Shown here: positions 10,701-18,652 of the stretch, piece by piece
How positions within the stretch are numbered: the first letter of the stretch is position 1
Layout: the number at the start of each line of letters is the position of its first letter
From: Ilumatobacteraceae bacterium
GTDB lineage: Bacteria > Actinomycetota > Acidimicrobiia > Acidimicrobiales > Ilumatobacteraceae
Length of the DNA stretch: 63,178 nt
Assembly (NCBI GenBank): GCA_023262325.1
Contig: JALRBS010000160.1
Coordinates: 1-63,178, forward strand
Direction: 5' to 3'
Position numbers and translations under genes: made by a program
Notes under the pieces: generated by a model
Database searches by the model: none
Told to the model about the DNA's origin: nothing
The model's input: the letters and a program-made list of their open reading frames with translations, nothing else

Positions 10701-10866
10701 GAGCAGTGCTGATGCACGTCCTACGGAACAGTCATACGCCGTGTTTGAGAAGCTGGCGAGCAAGGCAGATGCGCAACTCGCCACCCTGCACGAGCTTGTC
10801 AACGGCGAGCTCGCTGAGGTGAATGCACAGCTCGCCGCGCTCGGCATTGACATCGTCGGCGCGTAG
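7717..10866 (+). CDS. Giant BNR/VPS10-like beta-propeller protein
   Basis: A 1049-residue protein made mostly of beta-propeller repeats of the sortilin/VPS10 and glycosidase BNR type: many copies of S-x-D-x-G-x-x-W (for example KSDDGGQYW, KSTDAGVTW, RSRDGGDTW, YRSDDHGENW, MSLDDGATW). After about residue 690 follows a WILDDLSPL segment, a beta-sandwich region and a helical C-terminal part (about 900-1040). No signal peptide is visible at the chosen GTG start, so it appears cytoplasmic, unlike many secreted relatives. Relatives are often labelled glycosyl hydrolase, but no catalytic acid can be named here. It stands alone. Confidence 0.8.
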   Translation: MTVDPKFLDGLRYRCIGPTRGGRVVAVAADPVKKSVFYFGAVAGGVWKSDDGGQYWENVSDGFFNSASVGALAVAPSDGNVIYAGMGETTIRIDVTHGDGMYKSTDAGVTWSHIGLGETRHIGEIRVHPTNPDLVYVAALGHASIASSDRGVYRSSDGGASWECVLHVSDVAGAVDIAIDPSNPRIVYATMWQAQRTFWSMNSGGPDSGLWRSRDGGDTWENISTKPGMPNGTLGKIGVSVTGGQSGRVYVMVEAEGRTRGLYRSDDHGENWEHVSANPDLSWRPWYYMHVIAHPTDPDTVFVFNMKAWKSIDGGRTFTQFHTPHGDNHALWIDPTDPERMIGCDDGGAWVSSNAGRSWSTVYNQPTAQFYHVAVDDQFPYVVYGSQQDNTSIAVPSRTGMGAISWSDCFAPGTAESGYVAPKPGDHNIVYVGAIGSSPGGGDALQRYDHRTGQIQLVSVWPESAHDGNSAEVRFAWTYPIVFSPQNPDVLYAGGNKVFRSENEGHSWTAISPDLTYADPDTLGVSGPLTMDAAGAEMYGTVFSLMASAHRPGMLIAGSDDGRVHVTHDEGGSWTEVTPADLPKFSQVTMIAESPHIDGTVYMTAARHKMGDYAPYVFKSTDAGATWARIDHGLPAEEFCRVVREDPNRRGLLYVGTEMGLHMSLDDGATWQPLQLNLPVSPVYDLVVAGTDLVVATHGRSFWILDDLSPLHQLSDEVMSATHHLFRPRDTVRIRPHIAAAWSGSPGGKNYGVLGARSSAFYVEEQDTGHVTKRVIDAGEDLPLGVQFSYILPENAVGQASLSIYDAHGSLVDTFPSEIPAEKKDRKGLYITARAGVNTFVWPYTYPAGEKMVDTDFHGRPSGPLACPGNYTATLTVGDWSMSQDFVLTHDPRVEVDDAHLAEQFTLSMSIRDKLSDIVVGVNLIRSLRRQLDDWRCRLTGRDDATRVLTAMESVLAKLGAVEDVLVQKEFTADGDTLNHREQLFELLGGLAPIVSSADARPTEQSYAVFEKLASKADAQLATLHELVNGELAEVNAQLAALGIDIVGA

Positions 10867-10925
10867 GTCCCTTGAGTCGTGAATGTGCCGCCGATGGCTC
10901 GGCGACAATTACGCAGATAGGTCTC

Positions 10926-11330
10926 TCAGGACGCAGGCGGTGGCGGTGGCGGAGGGGGCATTGTCCCTCCGGCTGGGTACTTCGTTGAGGTACCCCAGTT
11001 GTTGGTCCCCGCCTTGGAATCGGCGAACAAAAAGACGAGCAGCACGATTGTGCCAACGAACGGGATGAGTGAGACGAGAATGAACCACCCGCTTTTGTCG
11101 GTGTCGTGAAGTCGACGGATCGTGACTGCAAGTCCTGGAATGATCATCGCAAGCCAATAGACCCCGAGCAGCAACCCAAATATTCCGGATGCACGCGTGA
11201 GAATCGACAGCACGACGTAGGCGATGACGTTCGCAAGCATGTAATGCCAGTATTCGGACCGGCGCGCTCGACCTTTGAAGTTTGCGTAGTTCTGCAGCAC
11301 AACCTGCTGCCACGCAGATATCGGATTCAT
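10926..11330 (-). CDS. DUF805 family membrane protein
   Basis: About 134 residues with the DUF805 hallmarks: an N-terminal amphipathic YANFKGRARRSEYWHY segment, three to four membrane helices and the conserved IRRLHDTDKSGW loop. The C-terminus is a proline tail (GGTMPPPPPPPPAS). I chose the ATG at 11330 because AAAGGGGG lies just before it; a longer frame starting at 11381 lacks support. The function of DUF805 proteins is not established. Confidence 0.85.
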   Translation of the reverse strand: MNPISAWQQVVLQNYANFKGRARRSEYWHYMLANVIAYVVLSILTRASGIFGLLLGVYWLAMIIPGLAVTIRRLHDTDKSGWFILVSLIPFVGTIVLLVFLFADSKAGTNNWGTSTKYPAGGTMPPPPPPPPAS

Positions 11331-11476
11331 TGTGACCCCCTTTGCACAACGCTTGGCAATGTCAAAACCACCGTAGTCCATGGCCTTCGGGTGGATGTTC
11401 GAAAGGTGGCCCCCCGCCGATCCTTCGCCACCTGTCGGATCGGGAAGCCATTGAAGACGTCAAGTACGGTGCACCT

Positions 11477-12178
11477 GTGAGCGCGATTCGCATTGCCCAA
11501 GGATTTCAGGGTCCGTCGGGCAGTGGTCAAGGCGGATGGACGATTCGAATGTTCGCTGAACAATTGAGCGGAACCCATACGTTCGCGATTCGCCGACACA
11601 TACCGCTCGACGAAGATCTCACAGCACACACCGATGACGGCACCTTGCGCACGGCAGCCGGCGAGGTGGTTATTGCCGCATCTCCGTGGGCACCTGACGT
11701 TCCGCTCACCGAGGCGGTGAGTCTTATTGATGCTGAGAATGCACGGCGACGTTTCGTACCGTTTCTTGGCATCGAGATGAGTCGGAGTTGTTTCTCGTGC
11801 GGGCTCACTGATGGCTCAATGGGCGTGCACGCTGCGGCACTTGGCGATGGTCGTTTTGCGACCGATTGGACTGTGCCGACCTGGGTCGATGATCCGGTTA
11901 CCGCATCGGGGGTGTTGTGGGCAGCCCTCGACTGCACCGCAGCGTTTTATGTGTGCAGTAGTGATGAACATCGAATGGCGTTCACGGTTCAATACGCAGT
12001 CAACGAGGCACGACCGGTGGCGCCGGGGGAACGCGTTGCGCTCGTTGGATGGAACGGTGACTATCCGTCGACGTGGGATGGTCGTAAACGCGGTGCGTGT
12101 TCGGCGGCATTTGGGGTTGACGGCGACATCATTGCCTCGGCGCGCTCATTCTGGGTGTCGGTAGACGAAACTCAATGA
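11477..12178 (+). CDS. Putative double hotdog-fold protein (thioesterase-like)
   Basis: About 233 residues. The N-terminal half has the pattern GFQGPSGSGQGGWTIRMFAE, and the second half begins SCFSCGLTDG. Both are typical of an uncharacterised actinobacterial family that I place, on pattern memory only, with tandem hotdog folds of the PaaI/thioesterase kind. No catalytic residue can be assigned. The GTG start at 11477 is fixed by TACGGT (11465-11470), 6 bases upstream; an in-frame extension to 11342 has no support. The stop overlaps the ATG at 12175 of a longer reading of the next gene. Confidence 0.6.
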   Translation: MSAIRIAQGFQGPSGSGQGGWTIRMFAEQLSGTHTFAIRRHIPLDEDLTAHTDDGTLRTAAGEVVIAASPWAPDVPLTEAVSLIDAENARRRFVPFLGIEMSRSCFSCGLTDGSMGVHAAALGDGRFATDWTVPTWVDDPVTASGVLWAALDCTAAFYVCSSDEHRMAFTVQYAVNEARPVAPGERVALVGWNGDYPSTWDGRKRGACSAAFGVDGDIIASARSFWVSVDETQ

Positions 12179-12258
12179 GTGCCAAACCGGCGCTGCGTCG
12201 TCATCAGTCGAGACCGCGGCCTCAAACAACTCTTACCTTTTCGAAATTGAATGACCGA

Positions 12259-13530
12259 ATGAGGCGAGCCGTCGCTATCTCGGGATGCATCATCCTGCTC
12301 GCAGGCTGCTCGCGTGGAGCCTCCGCACCTGTCGATGAGTCGAGGGGCGTGTCGACGGAGGCGATGGCGTCGACTACGTCTGAGTTTCCGGCGTTTGAAC
12401 CGGGAATCTCGGACAACGACGTCAGTGCTCGCGGATCGATCGACTTTTTTGGTGACTACGCAATCACCGACGAAACGTTCGGAACCTCAGTTCGGGTGAC
12501 TGTCCTCGACGGGTTGCGCACGATTCAGACGAATGCACTGCCAGATCATGAAACGGGTGACTTTCCGAACGACGGCAACCCGAACTCGATAGCAGAACAG
12601 GATCGTACGTGGGTGTTTCCTGCTGTTCCGACCTATAGCGAAACGATGAGCATCGTTCAGGTTCCCGGGGTTGCAGTAAACGGCGTGAAGTTTGAACCTG
12701 GCACCGCCGAAACGGTGGTGTGTTCAACAGGTGAGGTGTACCGCGTTGATGGTCTTCAGCCGACAATCAACCTCGGAATGGACATGAACAATGCACACGT
12801 CCAGCCGACTGGCGAGTACCACTATCACGGTGTGGCCGATGCGCTTATTGAGCGCTACGCCGATGGTCAAGACGTCGTTTTTGTTGGATTCGCCGCAGAC
12901 GGACACTTCATCTACCACTCAGTTTCAAATGCCTGGCGCTCGGGATATGTGTTGCGCACCGAACCCAGAACGGGGTCTTCCTGCGCACTGAGTTTGCCCA
13001 GCGGAGAAACGATGGACCTCGATGGATCAATGCCCGATGGGACCTTTGTCGACGATTGGGTATGGGAACGCGGGTCAGGCTCGCTTGATGAATGCAACGG
13101 AACATTTGTGAATGGAGAATACGCATACGTGCTTACTGATGAATTCCCATTCATCCCGCGTTGTTTGCACGGCGAGCTCGATGCCGGTTTCGAGGGCACC
13201 GAGGTCGATGGTGCTACTCGCGTCGGCTCGATTGGACCTCCACCCGGCAATGCTGGCCCGCAGTCTCCCCCGTGTGGTGAGTTCGACCTTGATGTCATTG
13301 AGGTCGTGGGCGGCGTCACATTCGAGCCAGGAAGGTACGTCGTACATGCCTTTGGTATCGAGTGCGACGACGTTCTTGGCGATGGGGGTGTGCTCGAGGT
13401 ATTCCTCGCGCTCGGACACAGCGACCCCCTGCCCGAACCATGGCGGTTTCTCGATGATGCCATTGGTGCGCCAAAGTTCGTCGCAGGACCGCAGCAGGGC
13501 TTTCGTGTGCAACGGCTTCCATCGGGTTGA
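12259..13530 (+). CDS. YHYH-domain lipoprotein
   Basis: About 423 residues. From the ATG at 12259 the protein opens with Arg-Arg, a hydrophobic run and a lipobox LLAGC, so it should be a surface lipoprotein. The middle carries the YHYH signature (PTGEYHYHGVADALIERY) with DVVFVGFAADGHFIYH downstream, as in the YHYH family of exported proteins of unknown function. A longer start at 12175, which would overlap the previous stop, is possible but would bury the signal peptide. The C-terminal third (about 330-420) is a separate beta-rich part that I do not recognise. Confidence 0.75.
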   Translation: MRRAVAISGCIILLAGCSRGASAPVDESRGVSTEAMASTTSEFPAFEPGISDNDVSARGSIDFFGDYAITDETFGTSVRVTVLDGLRTIQTNALPDHETGDFPNDGNPNSIAEQDRTWVFPAVPTYSETMSIVQVPGVAVNGVKFEPGTAETVVCSTGEVYRVDGLQPTINLGMDMNNAHVQPTGEYHYHGVADALIERYADGQDVVFVGFAADGHFIYHSVSNAWRSGYVLRTEPRTGSSCALSLPSGETMDLDGSMPDGTFVDDWVWERGSGSLDECNGTFVNGEYAYVLTDEFPFIPRCLHGELDAGFEGTEVDGATRVGSIGPPPGNAGPQSPPCGEFDLDVIEVVGGVTFEPGRYVVHAFGIECDDVLGDGGVLEVFLALGHSDPLPEPWRFLDDAIGAPKFVAGPQQGFRVQRLPSG

Positions 13531-13589
13531 AACCCATCAAGGACATTTCTCCTATTGCGTTTTGCTCCGTGACGCCACATGATGTCGGT

Positions 13590-13973
13590 GTGACCGAAAC
13601 TTCGAAAGCATCTGGCGTCATTCGTTCGATCTATATGTACGGCGTCTGTCTCATCACGCTCATCACGAGTTTGTTCGCCGCTGTATCAGGTGTGAGCGCG
13701 GTGGTTGATGTCGCATATCCCGACCCGTACGTCGGCTACTACGACCCCTATCCAAGTATCGCCCGACCGGACGCAACCGATGAAACAGCGACCGATCCAG
13801 AGGCGCTTGCAGAGTGGGAAACACGACAGGCCGAACTTTCGCAACAGTCGAATCGACGAAACGCGATACGAGGCATCCTGCGATCGATTGTCACGCTCGC
13901 CTTCGCAGTTCCATTATTTGTGCTGCATTGGCGTTCAGCACTTCGCGAACGCCATCCGAACGAAGAGAACTAG
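13590..13973 (+). CDS. Small membrane protein of unknown function
   Basis: About 127 residues with two hydrophobic segments (near residues 12-35 and 95-113) joined by an acidic, tyrosine-rich external or internal loop (DPYVGYYDPYPS) and a Gln/Glu-rich stretch. The GTG start at 13590 is preceded by CATGAT at 6 bases; an in-frame ATG at 13527 would overlap the YHYH gene. I recognise no family. It probably forms a unit with the YHYH gene before it and the membrane protein after it. Confidence 0.55.
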   Translation: MTETSKASGVIRSIYMYGVCLITLITSLFAAVSGVSAVVDVAYPDPYVGYYDPYPSIARPDATDETATDPEALAEWETRQAELSQQSNRRNAIRGILRSIVTLAFAVPLFVLHWRSALRERHPNEEN

Positions 13974-13976
13974 TTC

Positions 13977-14543
13977 GTGGGCTTGCGCACCACGGTGAGT
14001 CGAACGTTTGTGGTGCGCAGGAATCCTGCGCAGATCATGCTCGTGTGCGTAGTAATCGGCATCGAGTCTCGGCTGTGGATGCGGTTCATCAGCGACCAAG
14101 CTGAATTCACGTGGGGTGGCACAGCGATCGTTGTGTCGATCTTTCCCCTGTTTGGCATCGGCCACGTCATCGCGGCAGCGGCGCGTCGGCGGGGTCGCTT
14201 GGCGTCCGTGTGTGGACGTCTCGCAGGACTGATCTTGACCCTTCCCCTGTTTGGAGCGGCGGGCGCCATGATGTTGCCTTCGGTGATGTTTGGCTCGCTC
14301 GCAACATGGCGGGTGACTTGGCCGAACCCCGTTCGTGTCGGCTGTGGTGTTCTTGCCGCGGTGATTCCAACGTATGTCGTCGTTGACGTGCTCATCACCA
14401 CGTTTTCGGTGCAGCGCGTTGTTGGTGTGCTGATGTTCGTCATCTCGTACACGGCCGTCATCTTGTTGACGGGTCCTGTGACATCGGGTGACTGGGTTGT
14501 GAGGAACGCTTCCGAAGAACATTTGAGTTCTTCTGCACGATGA
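13977..14543 (+). CDS. Membrane protein of unknown function, about five helices
   Basis: A 188-residue frame with hydrophobic segments near residues 20-30, 48-68, 80-110, 118-140 and 148-165 and basic loops (AAAARRRGRL). This is membrane-protein composition; the opposite frame over the same bases is Thr/Arg-rich and lacks such structure. It starts at GTG 13977, three bases after the preceding stop, suggesting translational coupling. No family recognised. Confidence 0.5.
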   Translation: MGLRTTVSRTFVVRRNPAQIMLVCVVIGIESRLWMRFISDQAEFTWGGTAIVVSIFPLFGIGHVIAAAARRRGRLASVCGRLAGLILTLPLFGAAGAMMLPSVMFGSLATWRVTWPNPVRVGCGVLAAVIPTYVVVDVLITTFSVQRVVGVLMFVISYTAVILLTGPVTSGDWVVRNASEEHLSSSAR

Positions 14544-14591
14544 ACCAGTCGCTGCACAGCGTTGCGCTATTAGCGCCCCACCAGCCTTGAG

Positions 14592-14676
14592 CGGAGAGGG
14601 TGGGATTCGAACCCACGGAAGGTTGCCCTTCACACGCTTTCCAAGCGTGCCGATTCGGCCGCTCTCGCACCTCTCC
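14592..14676 (-). tRNA. tRNA-Ser (anticodon GGA)
   Basis: The minus strand gives a class II tRNA: acceptor GGAGAGG with CCTCTCC, long variable arm, T-loop GTTCGAATC, and anticodon loop TTGGAAA with anticodon GGA for UCC/UCU codons. The 3' CCA is not encoded. A TAGCGT box about 11 bases upstream could be its -10 element. Confidence 0.95.
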
Positions 14677-14739
14677 CGAAGTGCCCGACGCTATCGGGCG
14701 CTAGCCTGAGTTCGGTCTTAGTCGTCGGGTCCCGACGGG

Positions 14740-14853
14740 TGAGGTGACGGCCGGGTCCTGTGCGACGAGCGCCCGTGAATCAGGTCAGGCCCGGAAGGGA
14801 GCAGCCTTCAGCGGCATCGCTCGTGCGCCGCAGATCGCCTGGTCGTCACCTCA
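14740..14853 (+). ncRNA. ffs: Signal recognition particle RNA (4.5S type)
   Basis: The RNA binds Ffh and targets membrane proteins to the translocon. The universally conserved domain IV loop is present (CAGGCCCGGAAGGGAGCAG, 14782-14800), closed by a long helix: GAGGTGACG (14741-14749) pairs with CGTCACCTC (14844-14852). An outer stem GGGTCCC (14727-14733) with GGGACCC (14860-14866) may extend it, so the exact ends are uncertain by about 13 bases. It sits between tRNA-Ser and the pirin gene. Confidence 0.92.
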
Positions 14854-14876
14854 GTCGGCGGGACCCGTGGCGCGTC

Positions 14877-15833
14877 TCAGCGACGGTACGGGCGAAGGCC
14901 ATGAGCAGGCACAACGCCAAGGCGACCCGCCTGAAAATCTTCAAATGCCTGTTGCAGTTCGGCGCGGGTGTTCATGACGAATGGGCCGTATTTTGCAACC
15001 GGCTCACGTATTGGTTGACCGCCGAGAAGGTAGAGGTCGATCGATTCATGAGGTGACGCCGTGAATTGCAGAGCGTCGCCACTCGCAAACACTGCGAGGC
15101 GTCCGGTGTGCATCGGCACACCTTCGGCACCGACCGTTCCGGACCCTGAAAGCGTGTAAGCGAGCGCGTTATACGACGGATTCCACGGCAACCGAACCTC
15201 GTGGCCGGCTTCGATGGTGAGGTGCGCGACGGTGATCGGAGTGTGCGTGCCCCCGGGACCTTGGTAACCATCGATGTCGCCCGCAATGATGCGCAGCAGT
15301 GCTCCGGCATCATGAGTCGTGGCGAGCACGACATCTTCTGGCTCAAGATTCTGGTAGCGGGGTTCGCTCATCTTCATCGATGCTGGAAGGTTGACCCATA
15401 GTTGCAATCCGTGAAAGAGACCTCCGGTGATGACAAGTGATTCGGGTGGAGTCTCGATGTGGAGAATGCCGCGGCCGGCGGTCATCCATTGCGTCGCACC
15501 ATTGCTGATTGATCCACCGCCACCGTGTGAATCTTGGTGAAGAAACGTGCCGTCGATGATGTAGGTGACCGTCTCGAAGCCTCGGTGTGGATGCCAGTCA
15601 GTACCACGTGGTTCGTACGGGGCGTAGTTCACTTCACCCATCTGGTCCATATGAATGAACGGGTCGAGTTCACTATCAGGCACGCCTGCGAATGCTCGAC
15701 GCACAGGGAACCCCTCACCCTCGTGCCCGCTTGGAGCGTCGATAATTCTGTGTACAGGTCGGATGACCGCTCCGGCAGCCGTCGGGTCGACAATGCGTGG
15801 CAGTGTGAGTGTGTCAGCGGTTACTGCAGGCAT
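14877..15833 (-). CDS. Pirin family protein
   Basis: A 318-residue bicupin. The N-terminal cupin has the pirin metal motif DWHPHRGFETVTYIIDG (two His and a Glu region) and, later, MTAGRGILHIETP with the third histidine. The C-terminal cupin carries the conserved LGGQPIREPVAKYGPFVMNT block. Pirins bind Fe(II); some oxidise quercetin, others act in transcription or stress, so the role here is open. It is a single-gene unit, convergent with the SRP RNA. Confidence 0.92.
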   Translation of the reverse strand: MPAVTADTLTLPRIVDPTAAGAVIRPVHRIIDAPSGHEGEGFPVRRAFAGVPDSELDPFIHMDQMGEVNYAPYEPRGTDWHPHRGFETVTYIIDGTFLHQDSHGGGGSISNGATQWMTAGRGILHIETPPESLVITGGLFHGLQLWVNLPASMKMSEPRYQNLEPEDVVLATTHDAGALLRIIAGDIDGYQGPGGTHTPITVAHLTIEAGHEVRLPWNPSYNALAYTLSGSGTVGAEGVPMHTGRLAVFASGDALQFTASPHESIDLYLLGGQPIREPVAKYGPFVMNTRAELQQAFEDFQAGRLGVVPAHGLRPYRR

Positions 15834-15895
15834 GAGCCCATTGTGCGTCGCGATATCTCTTCACGCACGGCGCAGCGAGAAATTCCTTGCGTCTC

Positions 15896-16510
15896 TTAAC
15901 TTCCGTGCATGAACGCGCGCACACGGTCGGCGAATGGTTGCGCCTGTTCGATCATCAGCCAGTGACCGGTATTCGGGAAACGATCGAAGGTCACATTCGG
16001 TAGATGCTCCGCAAAATACTCGCCAGCCGCGATCGGAATGAGGCGGTCATTCTCGCCATGCACCACGAGGGTTTCATTCATCACGGTGGCGAGCAGTTCG
16101 GGTGGGAAGGTCAGCGGCTCACCTTTTGCGAAGGTCGCCCGATGTGATCGTTCGACTTCTGGGCGCATCGCAAGCGGAAGTCGCTCCGCGGCAATCGCAT
16201 TGAGGTTGTCTCCGAAGAATGATGGGTCAGCAACAAAACAGGTGAGCAGATCGGCCATCGCCTCGGTTGTCGGCTCTTTGTAGAAGGTGATGAGTTTGAT
16301 GAGTTCGGGACTCGGCGGCAGCGGTGCTCCACCGCCACCCATGAGAACGAGTTTGTCGACACGGCTCGCGTCGGTTGTCACGAGTGCAAGGGAAATGATG
16401 CCTCCCATCGAGTTTCCGACGAGCGTTGCTGTGTCGATGTTGAGTGCGTCGAGACGGTCGGATGACGGTGAAACTGTCGAGTACGTCAGAATGGAATCGT
16501 GAAGGTCCAC
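15896..16510 (-). pseudogene. Alpha/beta hydrolase remnant lacking its N-terminal part
   Basis: The frame holds the middle and end of an alpha/beta hydrolase: nucleophile elbow GNSMGG, helical cap, catalytic Asp in VVHGENDRLIP and catalytic His in FPNTGHWLMIEQ. The first about 80-90 family residues, including the oxyanion HG motif, are missing. Recognisable homology begins near 16465, a few dozen bases before the divergent exonuclease gene, whose start lies inside the same stretch. An in-frame GTG at 16510 has no clear ribosome site. It is best read as a gene truncated by a deletion; expression of a short form cannot be excluded. Confidence 0.6.
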
Positions 16511-17371
16511 CTTGTCGACGGCACATACGAACTCTTCCGGCAGCACTTCGGTGCAACTGCGGGAGGGACTCGAACGCCAGGCGAATTTGACGCGACGACG
16601 GGTGTGCTCGCATCGACAATTCAGCTGCTTGTTGATGGGGCAACTCATCTTGGAGTTGCGAGCGATCACACGATCGAAAGTTTTCGAAACGAGCTGTTCC
16701 CGGCGTACAAAGACTCATCCGGCATGCCGCCAGAACTGACGATGCAAATTCCGTTGATGGAAGAGGGGTTAACCGCTCTTGGAGTCATCGTGTGGCCGAT
16801 GGAACGCTACGAGGCAGACGATGCGCTTGCGTCGGCAGCAGCGGTGGCGAGCGCTGATGTGAGGGTCGAACAGGTGCTCATCGTGACGCCGGACAAGGAT
16901 CTTGGTCAATGTGTCTCCGGAACGAGGGTCGTGCAATACGACCGTCGAAAGGGGGAGTTCACCGACGAAGCCAAGGTCATCGAAAAGTTCGGTGTACCGC
17001 CGGCGAGTATCGCTGACTGGCTGGCACTCGTTGGCGACACGGCAGACGGTATTCCGGGGCTTGCGGGATGGGGTGCGAAGAGCACTTCAGCGGTTCTTGC
17101 GCGGTATCGCCACCTCGAGGACATTCCAGATGAGCCGTCGTTGTGGGACGTCGAGGGATTGCGAGGCGCTGCAAAGTTGGGAGCAACACTTGCCGAGCAT
17201 CGCTCGGAGGCAATGTTGTATCGAACCTTGGCGACGGTTGTGACCGACGTTCCCGTGGGGACTGTGGACGAATGGCGCTGGGTTGGTCCAACAGCGGCTT
17301 TCGCCAATTTCTGTGAACATATTGGGGCGCCTCACCTCGTTGCTCGTGCTGCGAAGATCGCCACCTCGTAG
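16499..17371 (+). CDS. 5'-3' exonuclease of the PolA N-terminal/Xni type
   Basis: A 290-residue stand-alone FEN-like nuclease. The metal-binding acidic residues are in MKVHLVDGTY (Asp7), YEADDALAS, TPDKDLGQ and GDTADGIPGL; the last leads into the helix-3-turn-helix DNA-binding region GWGAKSTSAVL. The size equals the nuclease domain of DNA polymerase I without the polymerase. The GTG start is fixed by the family's usual MxVHLVDG opening and has CAGAAT 6 bases upstream. It is divergent from the truncated hydrolase. Confidence 0.9.
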   Translation: MKVHLVDGTYELFRQHFGATAGGTRTPGEFDATTGVLASTIQLLVDGATHLGVASDHTIESFRNELFPAYKDSSGMPPELTMQIPLMEEGLTALGVIVWPMERYEADDALASAAAVASADVRVEQVLIVTPDKDLGQCVSGTRVVQYDRRKGEFTDEAKVIEKFGVPPASIADWLALVGDTADGIPGLAGWGAKSTSAVLARYRHLEDIPDEPSLWDVEGLRGAAKLGATLAEHRSEAMLYRTLATVVTDVPVGTVDEWRWVGPTAAFANFCEHIGAPHLVARAAKIATS

Positions 17372-17395
17372 CACCCTTGATCTTCACCCAAACGC

Positions 17396-17427
17396 GGTTG
17401 AGCCCCGGCCGTCGCCGGGGCTCAACC
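17396..17427 (+). terminator. Strong bidirectional terminator hairpin
   Basis: A perfect 14-bp stem (GGTTGAGCCCCGGC, 17396-17409, with its complement 17414-17427) closed by the 4-base loop CGTC. It lies 25 bases after the exonuclease stop and 16 bases beyond the end of the small minus-strand peptide gene, so it can serve both. Only a weak T-run follows on either side. Confidence 0.8.
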
Positions 17428-17442
17428 ATTAGGGAGGTCGTG

Positions 17443-17553
17443 TTACTGAATGTCGCCGGGTGCGAGGCCCGCGCCAACGAGCGTGGCGGTGAGCATGATG
17501 CCACCGGCGATGAAGGTCTTGAGAATTCCGTTGTTGTTCTTGTTGCTGTTCAC
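17443..17553 (-). CDS. 36-residue hydrophobic peptide
   Basis: A short frame starting GTG at 17553 with an excellent ribosome site (AAGGGAG about 8 bases upstream). It encodes a polar, Asn-rich head (MNSNKNNNGILK), one hydrophobic helix of about 19 residues (FIAGGIMLTATLVGAGLA) and a short tail ending PGDIQ. It ends just before the shared hairpin terminator. It resembles a small single-span membrane or secreted peptide; no family is recognised. The ribosome site plus terminator argue for a real gene. Confidence 0.55.
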   Translation of the reverse strand: MNSNKNNNGILKTFIAGGIMLTATLVGAGLAPGDIQ

Positions 17554-17683
17554 GATGTGTTCTCCCTTGATTGAGGTGCCGTGTGTTCGGCACGTCGGTC
17601 AAGAGCGTCCGCATCGGGAGTTCTCGCACTTTTTTGAAACGTTTCTGAAATTTTCTCGAGCGAGTTCGCGCGGGCTTATTCGG

Positions 17684-18502
17684 TTATGAGATTGCGACGC
17701 CGCCGTCGCAGCAAATGGTTTCGCCAATGGTGTAGGCGCCTGCGCGCGAGCACAAGAAAATTGTGAGACCGGCGATGTCTTCTGCTGATCCCATTCGTCG
17801 TCGCGGGTTGGTTCGTGCGACAGCATCCCAGTTTGTGTTTTCGACGTCGCCACCTCCGCCAACACCTGTTGAGAGCATCCACGTCGGGAAGGGCCCCGGC
17901 GCGATCGCGTTGAGAATGATGTTGCGCTTCACGAGCTTGGTAGCCATTTCACGCGTAAGGGCGTGCACCGCTGCTTTTGATGGTCCGTAGGAGTGCGTGT
18001 CAAAGATTGGAGCGCGAATGCCGTCGATCGAGCCGATATTCACGACTCGGGAAGGGTCGTCGTTGGTCGCGCCGGCTTCAAGTAGTGGCAACAGTTGCTG
18101 TGTGAGGAAGAACACACCTTTGACATTCGTGTCGAACACCTTGTCCCACCCTTTTTCGGGGAACTCCTCAATCGGAGCGCCCCAAGACACGCCGGCGTTG
18201 TTGACGAGAATGTCAACTTGGGATTCGCGTGCCCCAATTGCGGCTGCCAGAGCGGTGATGCCATCCATGGTCGAAAGATCGGAGGGAATCGAAATGCATT
18301 CACCACCGTAGGTTTCTGCGAGTCGCGCTGCGGTTGCGTCACACTGCTCAGCCTTCCGAGATGAGATGTACACCTTTGCGCCGTTGGCGAGGAGTCCCGC
18401 GGCGATCATTTCGCCAATGCCGCGTGACCCTCCGGTCACCACGGCGACCTTGCCTGCAACAGAGAACAGAGAAGTGATGGACAGTGATTGGGCGTCGCTC
18501 AT
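17684..18502 (-). CDS. SDR family oxidoreductase
   Basis: A classical short-chain dehydrogenase of 272 residues: NAD(P)-binding GGSRGIG near residue 25, NNAG near 100, catalytic Ser in NIGSIDG, and Tyr/Lys in SYGPSKAA. The C-terminal IGETICCDGG strand is typical. The basic residue after the first strand (SSRKAE) hints at NADPH use. Substrate unknown. CAGGAT lies 6 bases before the ATG. The gene sits alone upstream of the small peptide. Confidence 0.9.
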   Translation of the reverse strand: MSDAQSLSITSLFSVAGKVAVVTGGSRGIGEMIAAGLLANGAKVYISSRKAEQCDATAARLAETYGGECISIPSDLSTMDGITALAAAIGARESQVDILVNNAGVSWGAPIEEFPEKGWDKVFDTNVKGVFFLTQQLLPLLEAGATNDDPSRVVNIGSIDGIRAPIFDTHSYGPSKAAVHALTREMATKLVKRNIILNAIAPGPFPTWMLSTGVGGGGDVENTNWDAVARTNPRRRMGSAEDIAGLTIFLCSRAGAYTIGETICCDGGVAIS

Positions 18503-18559
18503 ACGACCATCCTGTCAGGTCGATCGGCTCGGCCGTCCGTCGAAACCGATCGATTGCAG

Positions 18560-18637
<78 letters not shown>

Positions 18638-18652
18638 TAGCGGATGACGATG

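Noticed and set aside
13970-14557. A 195-residue minus-strand frame opposite the membrane protein at 13977
   Set aside because: Thr/Arg/Pro-rich without helices or motifs, while the plus frame has five hydrophobic segments and couples to the preceding gene.
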